This document shows positions 1 to 7,766 of a stretch of 64,000 nt of DNA, piece by piece. Every line of letters begins with the position of its first letter. The first letter of the stretch is position 1. A program made the translations under genes and the position numbers. The notes under the pieces were generated by a model that saw only the letters and a list, made by a program, of their open reading frames with translations, did no database searches and was not told the origin of the DNA. The stretch spans positions 3,842,359-3,906,358 of the forward strand of contig NZ_LT635783.1 of assembly GCF_900128455.1 (NCBI RefSeq), written 5' to 3'. This DNA is from Bacteroides mediterraneensis. GTDB lineage: Bacteria; Bacteroidota; Bacteroidia; Bacteroidales; Bacteroidaceae.

Positions 1-2297
1 TGGCAGGAATGCTGGCGACCTCGTGTGCGGATAGTCCGACTGCTGTGGCAGACTATCAGATTGTGCCGATGCCATTGGAAATCACGGCGGCATCGCAAGG
101 CTCGTTTCTGCTGAAAAGCGGAGAAACAATTTACTATCCTGCTGGAAATGAAAAGATGAAGAAGAATGCCGAATTCCTGGCTACTTTCATCAAGGAACAG
201 ACGGGCATTACACTGAAAACACAGGAAGGTGATAAAGAGGAGGGTATTGTGCTGAAACTAGGGTTGGAAGCTAATTCTCCAGAAGCATATCAGCTGACCG
301 TAGACGGCAAGAAGGTGGTGATTACCGCTCCTTCGGAAGCCGGTGTGTTCTATGGTATCCAGACGTTGCGTAAGTCTGTGTCTGTACATGAAGGAGGGGG
401 CGCCATTGAATTGCCCGCAGTAGAAATCAATGACAGTCCGCGTTTCAGTTATCGTGGAATGATGCTCGACGTAGGCCGTCACATGTTTACCGTGGATGAG
501 ATTAAGACGTACATCGATATGCTGGCGTTGCATAACATCAACCGCTTCCACTGGCACCTTTCAGAAGACCAGGGGTGGCGTATTGAAATCAAGAAATATC
601 CGAAACTGACCGAAATCGGTTCCAAGCGTAGTGAAACGGTTATCGGACGCAACTCGGGTGAATACGATGGAAAGCCTTACGGCGGTTTCTATACCCAGGA
701 GCAGGCCAAGGAAATTGTGGCATACGCAGCAGAACGTTATATTACGGTGATTCCGGAAATCGACATGCCGGGACACATGCAGGCAGCTTTGGCAGCGTAT
801 CCGGAACTGGGATGTACAGGTGGTCCGTATGAAGTATGGCGTATGTGGGGTATCTCCGACAATGTGCTTTGTGCTGGAAACGACAAGACCATCCAGTTTA
901 TCAAGGATGTGTTGGCTGAGATTATCGACATCTTCCCTTCCAAATATATTCATGTAGGTGGCGACGAATGCCCGAAAGTGAAGTGGGAGACTTGTCCGAA
1001 GTGTCAGGCCCGTATCAAGGCTTTGGGTATCAAGGGCGACAGCAAGCACTCCAAGGAAGAATATTTGCAGAGCTATGTGATTCATGAAGCGGAGAAGTTC
1101 CTCACCGAGCATGGACGGAACATGATTGGATGGGATGAAATCCTGGAAGGTGGACTGGCTCCGAATGCCACAGTCATGTCTTGGAGAGGCGAAGCGGGAG
1201 GTATTGAAGCAGCCCGTCAGCAGCACAACGTCATCATGACGCCGAATACTTACCTGTATTTCGACTATTATCAGGCAAAGGATACCGACAATGAACCGCT
1301 GGCCATCGGTGGCTATCTCCCGATTGAAAGAGTGTACAGCTACGAACCGATGCCTGCTGCGCTTTCGCCGGAAGAACAGAAATACATCACGGGTGTGCAA
1401 GCCAATCTGTGGACCGAATACATTCCTACGCTTGCACAGGCACAGTACATGGTACTGCCGCGTATGGCAGCCCTCTGCGAAACCCAGTGGAGTGCTCCTG
1501 AAAAGAAGAAAGATTATCAGGGATTCCTGAAACGTACGGCTCGTCTGACCAAGATTTATCAGCTGAAGGGCTGGAACTATGCGACTCATATCTTTGATGT
1601 GAACGTGAATATTGTGCCCAATTCAGAAACCGGTAAACTGGATGTCAGTGCCGCTACGATTGATGAGGCTCCAATATACTATACACTCGACGGAACCGAA
1701 CCGACGGCTTCTTCTACCAAGTTTGAAGGCAGTCTGAGCATTGATGCAGCTTGTGTATTGCGCATGATGGCCGTGCGTCCGGAAGGTAATTCCCGCGTGA
1801 CGCTCGACAGCATCTCGTTCAGCAAGTCTACTGCAAAACCGATTACGATGCTGCAGCCCATCAACAAGCCTTATGAGTTCAAGGGAGCTGTAACGTTGGT
1901 AGACGGTATGACCGGTAACCGGAACTACAAGACCGGCCGCTGGATTGCGTTCTACAAGAACGATATGGAAGCTGTCATCGATTTGAAGGAAGCTACGGAA
2001 ATCAGTTCCATGACCCTGCGTACTTGTGTGGAAAAAGGCGACTGGATTTTCGATGCCAGAGGTATTACGGTGGAGGTGTCTGATGACAACAAGACCTTCA
2101 AGAAAGTGGCTTCGGAAACTTACCCGGCCATGACCGAGAAGGATGCCAACCAGATTTATACGCATACGCTGAAGTTTACACCGGTAAAGGCCCGCTATGT
2201 GAAAGTGACCGCTTTGTCTGAAAAGAATATTCCGGCATGGCATGGAGGAAAAGGTAACCCGGGTTATCTGTTTGTGGATGAAATCGTATTGAATTAA
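1..2297 (+). CDS. Beta-N-acetylhexosaminidase (GH20), lipoprotein, 5' partial
   Basis: Exo-hydrolase releasing terminal GlcNAc or GalNAc from glycans, probably outside the cell or in the periplasm. The frame is open to the left edge; the first visible Met is at 9 and is followed by LATSC, a lipobox, so the start and most of the signal peptide lie outside. Counting from that Met: an N-terminal GH20b-like domain (about 15-135); the catalytic barrel (about 145-500) with HWHLSEDQGW at 181 and the HVGGDEC motif holding the Asp319-Glu320 pair; a chitobiase-like C-terminal domain (about 540-605); and a discoidin (F5/8 type C) domain (about 620-760) that probably binds glycan. A strong terminator follows. 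Family call is secure; substrate (host N-glycan, mucin or chitooligosaccharide) is inferred only. Confidence 0.95.
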   Translation, partial: AGMLATSCADSPTAVADYQIVPMPLEITAASQGSFLLKSGETIYYPAGNEKMKKNAEFLATFIKEQTGITLKTQEGDKEEGIVLKLGLEANSPEAYQLTVDGKKVVITAPSEAGVFYGIQTLRKSVSVHEGGGAIELPAVEINDSPRFSYRGMMLDVGRHMFTVDEIKTYIDMLALHNINRFHWHLSEDQGWRIEIKKYPKLTEIGSKRSETVIGRNSGEYDGKPYGGFYTQEQAKEIVAYAAERYITVIPEIDMPGHMQAALAAYPELGCTGGPYEVWRMWGISDNVLCAGNDKTIQFIKDVLAEIIDIFPSKYIHVGGDECPKVKWETCPKCQARIKALGIKGDSKHSKEEYLQSYVIHEAEKFLTEHGRNMIGWDEILEGGLAPNATVMSWRGEAGGIEAARQQHNVIMTPNTYLYFDYYQAKDTDNEPLAIGGYLPIERVYSYEPMPAALSPEEQKYITGVQANLWTEYIPTLAQAQYMVLPRMAALCETQWSAPEKKKDYQGFLKRTARLTKIYQLKGWNYATHIFDVNVNIVPNSETGKLDVSAATIDEAPIYYTLDGTEPTASSTKFEGSLSIDAACVLRMMAVRPEGNSRVTLDSISFSKSTAKPITMLQPINKPYEFKGAVTLVDGMTGNRNYKTGRWIAFYKNDMEAVIDLKEATEISSMTLRTCVEKGDWIFDARGITVEVSDDNKTFKKVASETYPAMTEKDANQIYTHTLKFTPVKARYVKVTALSEKNIPAWHGGKGNPGYLFVDEIVLN

Positions 2298-2320
2298 ACC
2301 GAAAGTTCTTTTATAACGAT

Positions 2321-2360
2321 AAAGGTCTGGCTTCCCGTATGGGGAGTCGGACCTTTTTTA
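2321..2360 (+). terminator. Rho-independent terminator after GH20 gene
   Basis: Arms 2321-2336 and 2341-2356 pair over 16 bp with a few wobbles around a GTAT loop, followed by a T run. Confidence 0.85.
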
Positions 2361-2382
2361 TTTGCAGTTTTTGAAAGGAGCA

Positions 2383-2414
2383 TTTGAATTGTCGGCCGGC
2401 GATATGTATCTTTG
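2383..2414 (+). promoter_or_regulatory. Bacteroides-type promoter of rdgB
   Basis: -33 box TTTG at 2383-2386, exactly 20 bp, then -7 box TATCTTTG at 2407-2414. This fits the Bacteroides sigma-70 consensus (TTTG, 19-21 bp, TAnnTTTG). It leaves a leader of roughly 30 nt before the rdgB start. Confidence 0.8.
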
Positions 2415-2446
2415 TACCTGTAAATGTGATTATTTAGAAAGACTGC

Positions 2447-3040
2447 ATGATGAAAAAGAAGTTGGTTTTTGCCACGAACAATGCCCATAAGCTGGACGAA
2501 ATACGTGCCATATTGGGTGAGAAAGTAGATATCTTGAGTTTGAAGGACATCCATTGCGAGGCAGATATTCCTGAAACGGCAGACACCTTGGAAGGAAATG
2601 CAACGCTCAAGGCGGAGTATATTTATCAGCACTACGGTCTGGATTGCTTTGCAGACGATACGGGTTTGGAAGTAGAGGCGTTGAACGGAGCACCCGGTGT
2701 GTATTCGGCACGCTATGCGGGCGGTGAAGGACACGACTCGGAGGCCAACATGAAGAAGTTGCTGACCGAGCTGGAAGGAAAAGACAACCGGAAGGCACAG
2801 TTCCGCACGGCCATCTGCCTGATAGAAGGAGGAAAGTCGCACCTGTTTGAGGGAATCGTGAAAGGTGAAATCATCCGGGAGAAACGGGGAGCCTCAGGCT
2901 TTGGTTACGATCCGGTGTTTGTACCCGAAGGCTATGCTGAGACTTTTGCCGAGATGGGGGCAGAAGAAAAGAATAAAATCAGCCACCGGGCAAGAGCCGT
3001 ACAGCATTTGTGTGAATACCTGAACGGACAGCCTTCTTAA
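2447..3040 (+). CDS. rdgB: Non-canonical purine NTP pyrophosphatase (RdgB/HAM1)
   Basis: House-cleaning enzyme that hydrolyses ITP, dITP and XTP to monophosphates, keeping deaminated purines out of DNA and RNA. The 197-residue length is normal for the family. The N-terminal [10 protein letters not shown] motif, [12 protein letters not shown] and [12 protein letters not shown] are the substrate and metal signatures; SGFGYDPVF and SHRARA complete the pattern. Two adjacent Met codons (2447, 2450) are both possible starts. The gene has its own promoter and ends convergently with the next gene: the tetranucleotide TTAA at 3037-3040 provides both stop codons. Confidence 0.96.
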   Translation: MMKKKLVFATNNAHKLDEIRAILGEKVDILSLKDIHCEADIPETADTLEGNATLKAEYIYQHYGLDCFADDTGLEVEALNGAPGVYSARYAGGEGHDSEANMKKLLTELEGKDNRKAQFRTAICLIEGGKSHLFEGIVKGEIIREKRGASGFGYDPVFVPEGYAETFAEMGAEEKNKISHRARAVQHLCEYLNGQPS

Positions 3041-4023
3041 TTTGAAACATTATCCGCAGTAAGCGTACACTTCAAATAATATCCCCGTCCTTTGACGGTG
3101 ACAATCCGATAATCCGGGAAGTCTTGCAGGACTTTCCGGATGGTTTGTATATGGGCCTCCAGCTTTTCGTTCGCCTGCGGGTCGTGTGGCCAGCAGACGG
3201 ACGTGATTGCTTCCCGGTCGACACATTCTCCATGCTTCTCCCACAACTGATGGAGAATCTGTAAATCCAGGCGGGAGATGGCACATTGTATGCCGTCGAT
3301 GAGGAGGGCCTGATGCGTCAGGTCGATGTAGAGGCCTTTTGCAGGCTTTTTCTGTTGTTTTCCGTGTAGCAGGTAAAGAAGTATGCCTCCGACAAGCAGC
3401 GCCAGGCAAAGGACTCCATAACAAGCCACAGGGACATAACGCAGCAGCGTAAGAAAGTCGTAGTCTGTCCATCCTTGCAGCTGGAGACTGTGTGTCAGGT
3501 CGAGGGGATAGACGGGCGTTCGATAGGCTGAGGCTGTCGGCAGGATGCCTGCCCGTGTTTGGGTACGGGCCTGTGTGTGGGTATAAAACACTCCGGCCAT
3601 CCCACTGATGTGTCTTTGGGCGAGCTGTGCCTGGAACAGCTGGTTGATTTGCTCGGCATCGGCTGGCAGGATATCGTCCAGCAGGTATTCATTCAGCATT
3701 TTCCGGGCAGTGGCTTCCGGAAGGCTGTCCTGAAATACGTAAGTTGTTTTTTTCTCCAGGGTATGGAGGGTATAACTCTTGATTTTCCGATTGGATACGG
3801 GAGCGAGGAGATAGGCCTTGAGCGCAGGGTCTACGTATAAGCGTGTATCTGTCTGAAAAGTGTTCAGCCGGTCGTCATAATGCAGGCGTTCGGCTTCCTG
3901 CAAAGCCTCGTTAATGGCCGTGTGTACCTGCGTCCGGCTGTAGTGGAAGGAGATGTCACAGATAGCAATGCAGGCAAGGATAAAGACGGGGGAAAACAGG
4001 AGTGTGGTAGTTCTTTTATTCAT
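3037..4023 (-). CDS. Membrane-anchored OmpR-type winged-helix regulator
   Basis: Start placed at 4023 ([12 protein letters not shown]) because a hydrophobic membrane segment follows at once; the frame also permits 4071. Order: N-terminal membrane segment (about residues 7-25), an extracytoplasmic region of about 170 residues, a second membrane segment ([20 protein letters not shown]), then a C-terminal Trans_reg_C winged-helix domain ending in [15 protein letters not shown], the usual wing of OmpR-type DNA-binding domains. There is no receiver domain. By inference it senses an envelope signal and binds DNA while tethered to the membrane, like ToxR/CadC but with the DNA-binding domain at the C-terminus. 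Target genes are unknown. It lies downstream of the cat-like gene across a 22-bp repeat array. Confidence 0.8.
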   Translation of the reverse strand: MNKRTTTLLFSPVFILACIAICDISFHYSRTQVHTAINEALQEAERLHYDDRLNTFQTDTRLYVDPALKAYLLAPVSNRKIKSYTLHTLEKKTTYVFQDSLPEATARKMLNEYLLDDILPADAEQINQLFQAQLAQRHISGMAGVFYTHTQARTQTRAGILPTASAYRTPVYPLDLTHSLQLQGWTDYDFLTLLRYVPVACYGVLCLALLVGGILLYLLHGKQQKKPAKGLYIDLTHQALLIDGIQCAISRLDLQILHQLWEKHGECVDREAITSVCWPHDPQANEKLEAHIQTIRKVLQDFPDYRIVTVKGRGYYLKCTLTADNVSN

Positions 4024-4127
4024 GACAGCTTTCTTTGAGGACAAATTAAACGAAAAAAAGCGGGAATTCAAAAATGTAACGGCGCCAATGGAAAAGTGGA
4101 CGTGCCTGTTTTAGGTTTCCCAGCCAG

Positions 4128-4206
4128 AAAACATACGTTTCTCGGAGCGGAAACATACGTTTCGCGTAAGGAAAACGTACGGTTCCGTACCGGAAAACGT
4201 AAGAAA
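4128..4206. repeat. 22-bp-period palindromic array (AAAACRTACGTTTC type)
   Basis: Four units begin at 4128, 4150, 4172 and 4194, exactly 22 bp apart. The first three share the near-palindromic core (A/G)AAACRTACGTTTC (the third has GGTTC); the fourth keeps only AAAACGTA. A degenerate preceding unit (GGTTTCC at 4114-4120) is possible. The array lies between the cat-like gene's 3' end and the winged-helix regulator. It has the same period as the arrays at 26208, 47491 and 60826. Confidence 0.75.
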
Positions 4207-4243
4207 GAACGAGGCTTTTTCAGGGAAATGTGCCTGCGTTTTC

Positions 4244-4894
4244 TTATCTTTCTTTCAGGTATTGTGCTACTTTTTCAAAAAACAGAGAGATGTGTGCTCC
4301 GTCTACGAATGCATGACTCACCGTCAGAGCGATGGGCATTATCAGCCTTCCTTCCCGTTTGACGGCTTTTCCTGCGTTCATCAGCGGGTAATCCAACGGA
4401 TGGCCGGGGGCATACTGTGTGTAGGAAATGGATGTGAAATACAGTTTGGGAGTCGCACTGAGCAGGATGACATCAAAATCGCCTTGTGCGGCAATTTCCT
4501 TGTCGGTGCCGTACGGGTCTCCATCGTCCGGAATGGAAGTAATGATGCGCCGTGCTTCTTCGTAGAAGGCCTTGAAATCGCTTTTCCAGGGAATGCGTAC
4601 GGTGTAGAAGGTCTTTCCGGGGACGGCAATCGGAGTGGTGATGTCTACTGTGTCATGGTAGACCACCTGTCCGTCTTTGTCCCATCGGTAGCGGAACTCC
4701 TTGATTTCGTTGGCGGCACGGAGTACGGCATACAGGTAATACAGGAAAAAGGAATGCCCTTTGGCCTTGGCTTCGGCGTAAGCCTCCGTACAGTCCACTT
4801 CGCTGGTGATGGCAATCCAAGAGTTATGGAAGTCGCGGAAGAAGAGGTAATTGTCCTTCCGCTCCCAGGTGTCAATGTCAATCAGGTGTTTCAT
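4244..4894 (-). CDS. CAT-family (type A chloramphenicol acetyltransferase-like) acyltransferase
   Basis: A 216-residue protein that fits the CAT fold: N-terminal ID.DTWERK...[20 protein letters not shown], and the C-terminal [16 protein letters not shown]. The last holds the catalytic HxxxDG; the usual first His of HHxxxDG is Ser here but the catalytic His is kept. Family members acetylate chloramphenicol or unrelated acceptors using acetyl-CoA. Its start overlaps the panE stop (ATGA at 4891-4894), so the two are translationally coupled. That housekeeping-like coupling argues against a recently acquired resistance gene. Substrate cannot be read from sequence. Confidence 0.88.
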   Translation of the reverse strand: MKHLIDIDTWERKDNYLFFRDFHNSWIAITSEVDCTEAYAEAKAKGHSFFLYYLYAVLRAANEIKEFRYRWDKDGQVVYHDTVDITTPIAVPGKTFYTVRIPWKSDFKAFYEEARRIITSIPDDGDPYGTDKEIAAQGDFDVILLSATPKLYFTSISYTQYAPGHPLDYPLMNAGKAVKREGRLIMPIALTVSHAFVDGAHISLFFEKVAQYLKER

Positions 4895-5802
4895 GCAGGT
4901 TTGAATTTTTGCGCCACTTTCCGGTAGGTAGGCATATCAATGTGCAATTGTTCTCCCAAGTCAATCATGTCGAAGAGCAATCCCTGAATTTCCGATTCAT
5001 GACCGCGGGCGATGTCCTTCTGCATGGAAGCCGTGCTGTGCGGGTCGAGCTTGTCGATGACCATCAGGTTGTAGGCAACCGGGTCGCTGGGGTAGCGGAT
5101 ACCCAGTTTTTCGCCTATCTGTGCGCTTTCACGCGACAGTCCGATGAAGGTATCACGCACTTCGCCTTCGTGTTGCACTTCTCCCATCGGCACATCGTGA
5201 TAAGCCCCCGTGCAGGCCATGGCGGAGATGAACGACCATTTGATGAAAGTGTCCCGGTTGATATCGTCCGACACATCTACTTTGATGCCACATGCACGGA
5301 GCTCTTCGGCAATGGCTTCCAGCCGTTCGGGGGCGACATGCTGTTCCGGGCGGGCTCCGAATACCAGGCGGAAGATGCTTCCCATCTGGCTGATTTCTCC
5401 TTCACCCGACACGAATCCCACAATGTAGATACAGCCGTCGAGCACTTTTACCGACGGTACGAGGTGTCCGATGCGGGGGCCGGTACCGTAGACATTGAGG
5501 ATAGGGATGACCAGTGTGTCGGGAGTGGCAGCCCGTTCCAGCACCTCCTGAATGGAGTCGATGGAGTAGCCTTTCACACAGACAAAAATCACGTCGGCTT
5601 TCCCCTGAAATTCTTCGGTGGTACAAGCCTTCACGGGGAGAAAATGTTCGCCTTTCAAATCCGATTTCAAATGCAATCCCTGACGGTGGATGGCCTCCAG
5701 GTGCTTCCCACGGGCAATGCAAGTGACCTCCTTGCCTGCCAAGGCAAGAAATCCGGCGATGCATCCTCCTACACCGCCTGTTCCAATGATGAGATAGTTC
5801 AT
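4891..5802 (-). CDS. panE: 2-dehydropantoate 2-reductase
   Basis: NADPH-dependent reduction of ketopantoate to pantoate on the pantothenate/CoA pathway. The N-terminal [13 protein letters not shown] is the Rossmann dinucleotide-binding loop; later [19 protein letters not shown] carries the family's conserved Lys and the helical C-terminal domain closes at 303 residues, a normal length. It is the upstream member of a two-gene unit with the CAT-like gene. ApbA/PanE paralogues with other 2-keto acid substrates exist, so the exact substrate is inferred. The same window has coaD, another CoA-pathway gene, but not linked to it. Confidence 0.88.
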   Translation of the reverse strand: MNYLIIGTGGVGGCIAGFLALAGKEVTCIARGKHLEAIHRQGLHLKSDLKGEHFLPVKACTTEEFQGKADVIFVCVKGYSIDSIQEVLERAATPDTLVIPILNVYGTGPRIGHLVPSVKVLDGCIYIVGFVSGEGEISQMGSIFRLVFGARPEQHVAPERLEAIAEELRACGIKVDVSDDINRDTFIKWSFISAMACTGAYHDVPMGEVQHEGEVRDTFIGLSRESAQIGEKLGIRYPSDPVAYNLMVIDKLDPHSTASMQKDIARGHESEIQGLLFDMIDLGEQLHIDMPTYRKVAQKFKPA

Positions 5803-5824
5803 GGTGTAATCAATTTAGAGGGAT

Positions 5825-5861
5825 AAAAAAACAGCACGGAAGCGGTCGATGCTTCGTGCTG
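5825..5861 (-). terminator. Terminator of ychF
   Basis: CAGCACG and CGTGCTG arms (5832-5838, 5855-5861) extended by AAGC/GCTT form a hairpin, followed on the minus strand by seven T (A run 5825-5831). Confidence 0.8.
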
Positions 5862-5873
5862 ATGGGATGAGTG

Positions 5874-6977
5874 TTATACGTTGAAGCGGAAGTGCATGAT
5901 ATCACCGTCTTCCACGATGTAATCCTTACCTTCCACATTGAGTTTTCCGGCTTCGCGTACGGCTGCTTCTGAACCGTAGTGGATGAAGTCGTCATACTTG
6001 ATGACCTCGGCGCGGATAAAGCCTTTCTCAAAGTCGGTGTGGATGACACCTGCACATTGCGGAGCTTTCCAGCCCTTATGGAAGGTCCATGCGCGGACTT
6101 CCATCTTTCCGGCCGTGAAGTAAGTCTCCAGGTTCAGCAGCTTGTAGGCGGCCCGTATCAGTCGGCTCACGCCCGATTCTTCTAGCCCGATTTCCTGCAG
6201 GAACATCTGGCGGTCTTCGTAGGTTTCCAGTTCGGCGATGTCGGCTTCCGTTTTGGCGGCCACAATCAGGATTTCAGCCCCTTCGTCCTTGACCGCTTCG
6301 CGTACCTGCTCTACGTATTTGTTGCCGCTTACCGCACTGGCTTCGTCCACGTTGCAGACATACAGCACCGGTTTGGAAGTCAGCAGGAAGAGGTCGTGTG
6401 CGATTTTCTGCTCGTCCTTTGATTCAAACTGTACGGTGCGGGCTGATTTTCCTTGCAGCAGGGCATCGCGGTAGCGCACCAACACTTCATAGGTTTGTTT
6501 GGCCACTTTGTCGCCTCCGGTCTGTGCCTGTTTCTGCACCTTCTGAATGCGGCTTTCAATGGTTTCCAGGTCTTTCAGCTGAAGTTCTGTATCGATAATC
6601 TCCTTGTCACGTACAGGATTCACATTGCCGTCCACGTGCGTTACGTTTTCGTCGTCAAAGCAACGCAACACGTGCAGGATGGCATCCGTTTCACGGATGT
6701 TGGCCAGGAACTTGTTGCCCAGTCCTTCTCCCTTGCTGGCACCTTTCACCAGTCCGGCAATGTCGACAATCTCTACTGTGGTAGGAACAATACGGTCCGG
6801 ATCCACCAGTTCAGCCAGTTTGTTGAGGCGTTCATCGGGTACGGTAATGACCCCTACGTTTGGTTCAATAGTACAGAATGGGAAATTGGCTGCCTGCGCT
6901 TTCGCGTTGGACAGGCAGTTGAAGAGTGTCGATTTTCCGACGTTCGGCAAACCGACGATACCACATTGTAATGCCAT
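5874..6977 (-). CDS. ychF: Redox-regulated ATPase YchF (Obg family)
   Basis: Universally conserved Obg-like P-loop NTPase that binds ribosomes and prefers ATP. The 367-residue protein has the G1 loop GLPNVGKS near the N-terminus, DIAGLVKGASKGEGLGN (G3 and switch II), and CNVDE where canonical GTPases have NKxD; that change underlies ATP specificity in YchF. A coiled-coil insertion and a C-terminal TGS domain (TFHKGWKAPQCAGVIHTDFEKGFIRAEVI) follow. Single-gene unit: a clear promoter upstream and a terminator downstream. Confidence 0.97.
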   Translation of the reverse strand: MALQCGIVGLPNVGKSTLFNCLSNAKAQAANFPFCTIEPNVGVITVPDERLNKLAELVDPDRIVPTTVEIVDIAGLVKGASKGEGLGNKFLANIRETDAILHVLRCFDDENVTHVDGNVNPVRDKEIIDTELQLKDLETIESRIQKVQKQAQTGGDKVAKQTYEVLVRYRDALLQGKSARTVQFESKDEQKIAHDLFLLTSKPVLYVCNVDEASAVSGNKYVEQVREAVKDEGAEILIVAAKTEADIAELETYEDRQMFLQEIGLEESGVSRLIRAAYKLLNLETYFTAGKMEVRAWTFHKGWKAPQCAGVIHTDFEKGFIRAEVIKYDDFIHYGSEAAVREAGKLNVEGKDYIVEDGDIMHFRFNV

Positions 6978-7028
6978 AATTTATTGTTTGTTTTAATCTA
7001 TTTCTACAGATAATCCTCTAATTTTCTG

Positions 7029-7060
7029 CAAAGATAGTGAAAGCCGCGCGCAGAGGCAAA
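7029..7060 (-). promoter_or_regulatory. Promoter of ychF
   Basis: On the minus strand: -33 TTTG (CAAA at 7057-7060), 20 bp, -7 TATCTTTG (CAAAGATA at 7029-7036). A 22-bp piece covering part of it (7030-7051) recurs upstream at 7115-7136 with a damaged -7 box. Confidence 0.8.
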
Positions 7061-7136
7061 TAGAAAACGCAGTTTTCTGAATTTGACTCTGCCGAGGCGC
7101 TTCCTGTCTTCTGGAAAGATAGTGAAAGCCGCGCGC
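7030..7136. repeat. 22-bp direct repeat of promoter DNA
   Basis: Identical 22-bp copies at 7030-7051 and 7115-7136 (85 bp apart). The first overlaps the ychF promoter; in the second the -7 box reads TATCTTTC. A short word GAGGCGCTTCCT also occurs twice (7094-7105 and within the 7167-7179 terminator arm). Confidence 0.8.
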
Positions 7137-7160
7137 TACCTTCTGTTCAAGATGGGATAT

Positions 7161-7197
7161 AAATAAAAAGAGGCGCTTCCTCACGAAGCGCCTCTTT
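7161..7197 (-). terminator. Terminator of the DUF3836 gene
   Basis: Perfect 13-bp arms (7167-7179 and 7185-7197) with a 5-nt loop; the minus strand continues into a T-rich run. Confidence 0.85.
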
Positions 7198-7226
7198 CAA
7201 AGAGAGTTTATGAATTTTTTATTTAA

Positions 7227-7613
7227 TCATTTATCCATTGTAACGGTCATTTCAGGAATCAGAACGAAATCATTCTTCTTAGAATTCCATTTATAGTATT
7301 CAGTCGTTACACTCTTGCTGTCGTAAGTATAGCGGATGCACAAATCATTTTTCCAGCAGTTATCGCTTGCATCCCATTTCTGTGACATATTTTCTGTCAT
7401 CTGGTTATTGGCGTTATACTTGTAGCTATATTTCATATAGTTTGTCAGCATATTGCCATCTTTCTTGTATACAGTTTCAGAAACTTTCAATCCGTTAACT
7501 TCTTCTGCGTTGTAAATCAGATTGTTATTCATTTTTGCAGCGTAAGTAGATACACTTGCGATGAAAGTCATAACCAAAACAACCAAACACTTTGCTAAAC
7601 TTATCTTTTTCAT
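7227..7613 (-). CDS. Small secreted DUF3836-type protein
   Basis: 128 residues. An N-terminal signal peptide (KKISLAKCLVVLVMTFIASVSTYA) is followed by a short beta-rich domain with recurring Tyr/Trp (YSYKYNANNQMTENMSQKWD, YTYDSKSVTTEYYKWNSKK). This is the pattern of the Bacteroidales DUF3836 family, periplasmic or secreted proteins of unknown function. It is monocistronic, with its own -7 box and a strong terminator, and is flanked by polA and ychF, which gives no functional hint. DUF3836 is assigned from recall of the family pattern. Confidence 0.75.
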   Translation of the reverse strand: MKKISLAKCLVVLVMTFIASVSTYAAKMNNNLIYNAEEVNGLKVSETVYKKDGNMLTNYMKYSYKYNANNQMTENMSQKWDASDNCWKNDLCIRYTYDSKSVTTEYYKWNSKKNDFVLIPEMTVTMDK

Positions 7614-7662
7614 ATCTTTTATATTTTAAGGTTTTACTTACTTTTTGTTCCTTTTGACGGTG

Positions 7663-7670
7663 CAAATGTA
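7663..7670 (-). promoter_or_regulatory. -7 box of the DUF3836 gene
   Basis: TACATTTG on the minus strand (CAAATGTA), 50 bp upstream of the start; no clear -33 box. Confidence 0.5.
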
Positions 7671-7766
7671 GTAAAAGCTTTGATAGGTTGTATGCATTCC
7701 CGCTAAAAAATTGCGATAAATTAGCAAAATGTCACTGATTAAGCATTTGTTAACAGTTTGGATGGT

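Noticed and set aside
4244..4894. Acquired chloramphenicol resistance gene
   Set aside because: Composition matches its neighbours, it is coupled to panE, and there are no mobile-element remnants; only the fold, not the substrate, is supported.
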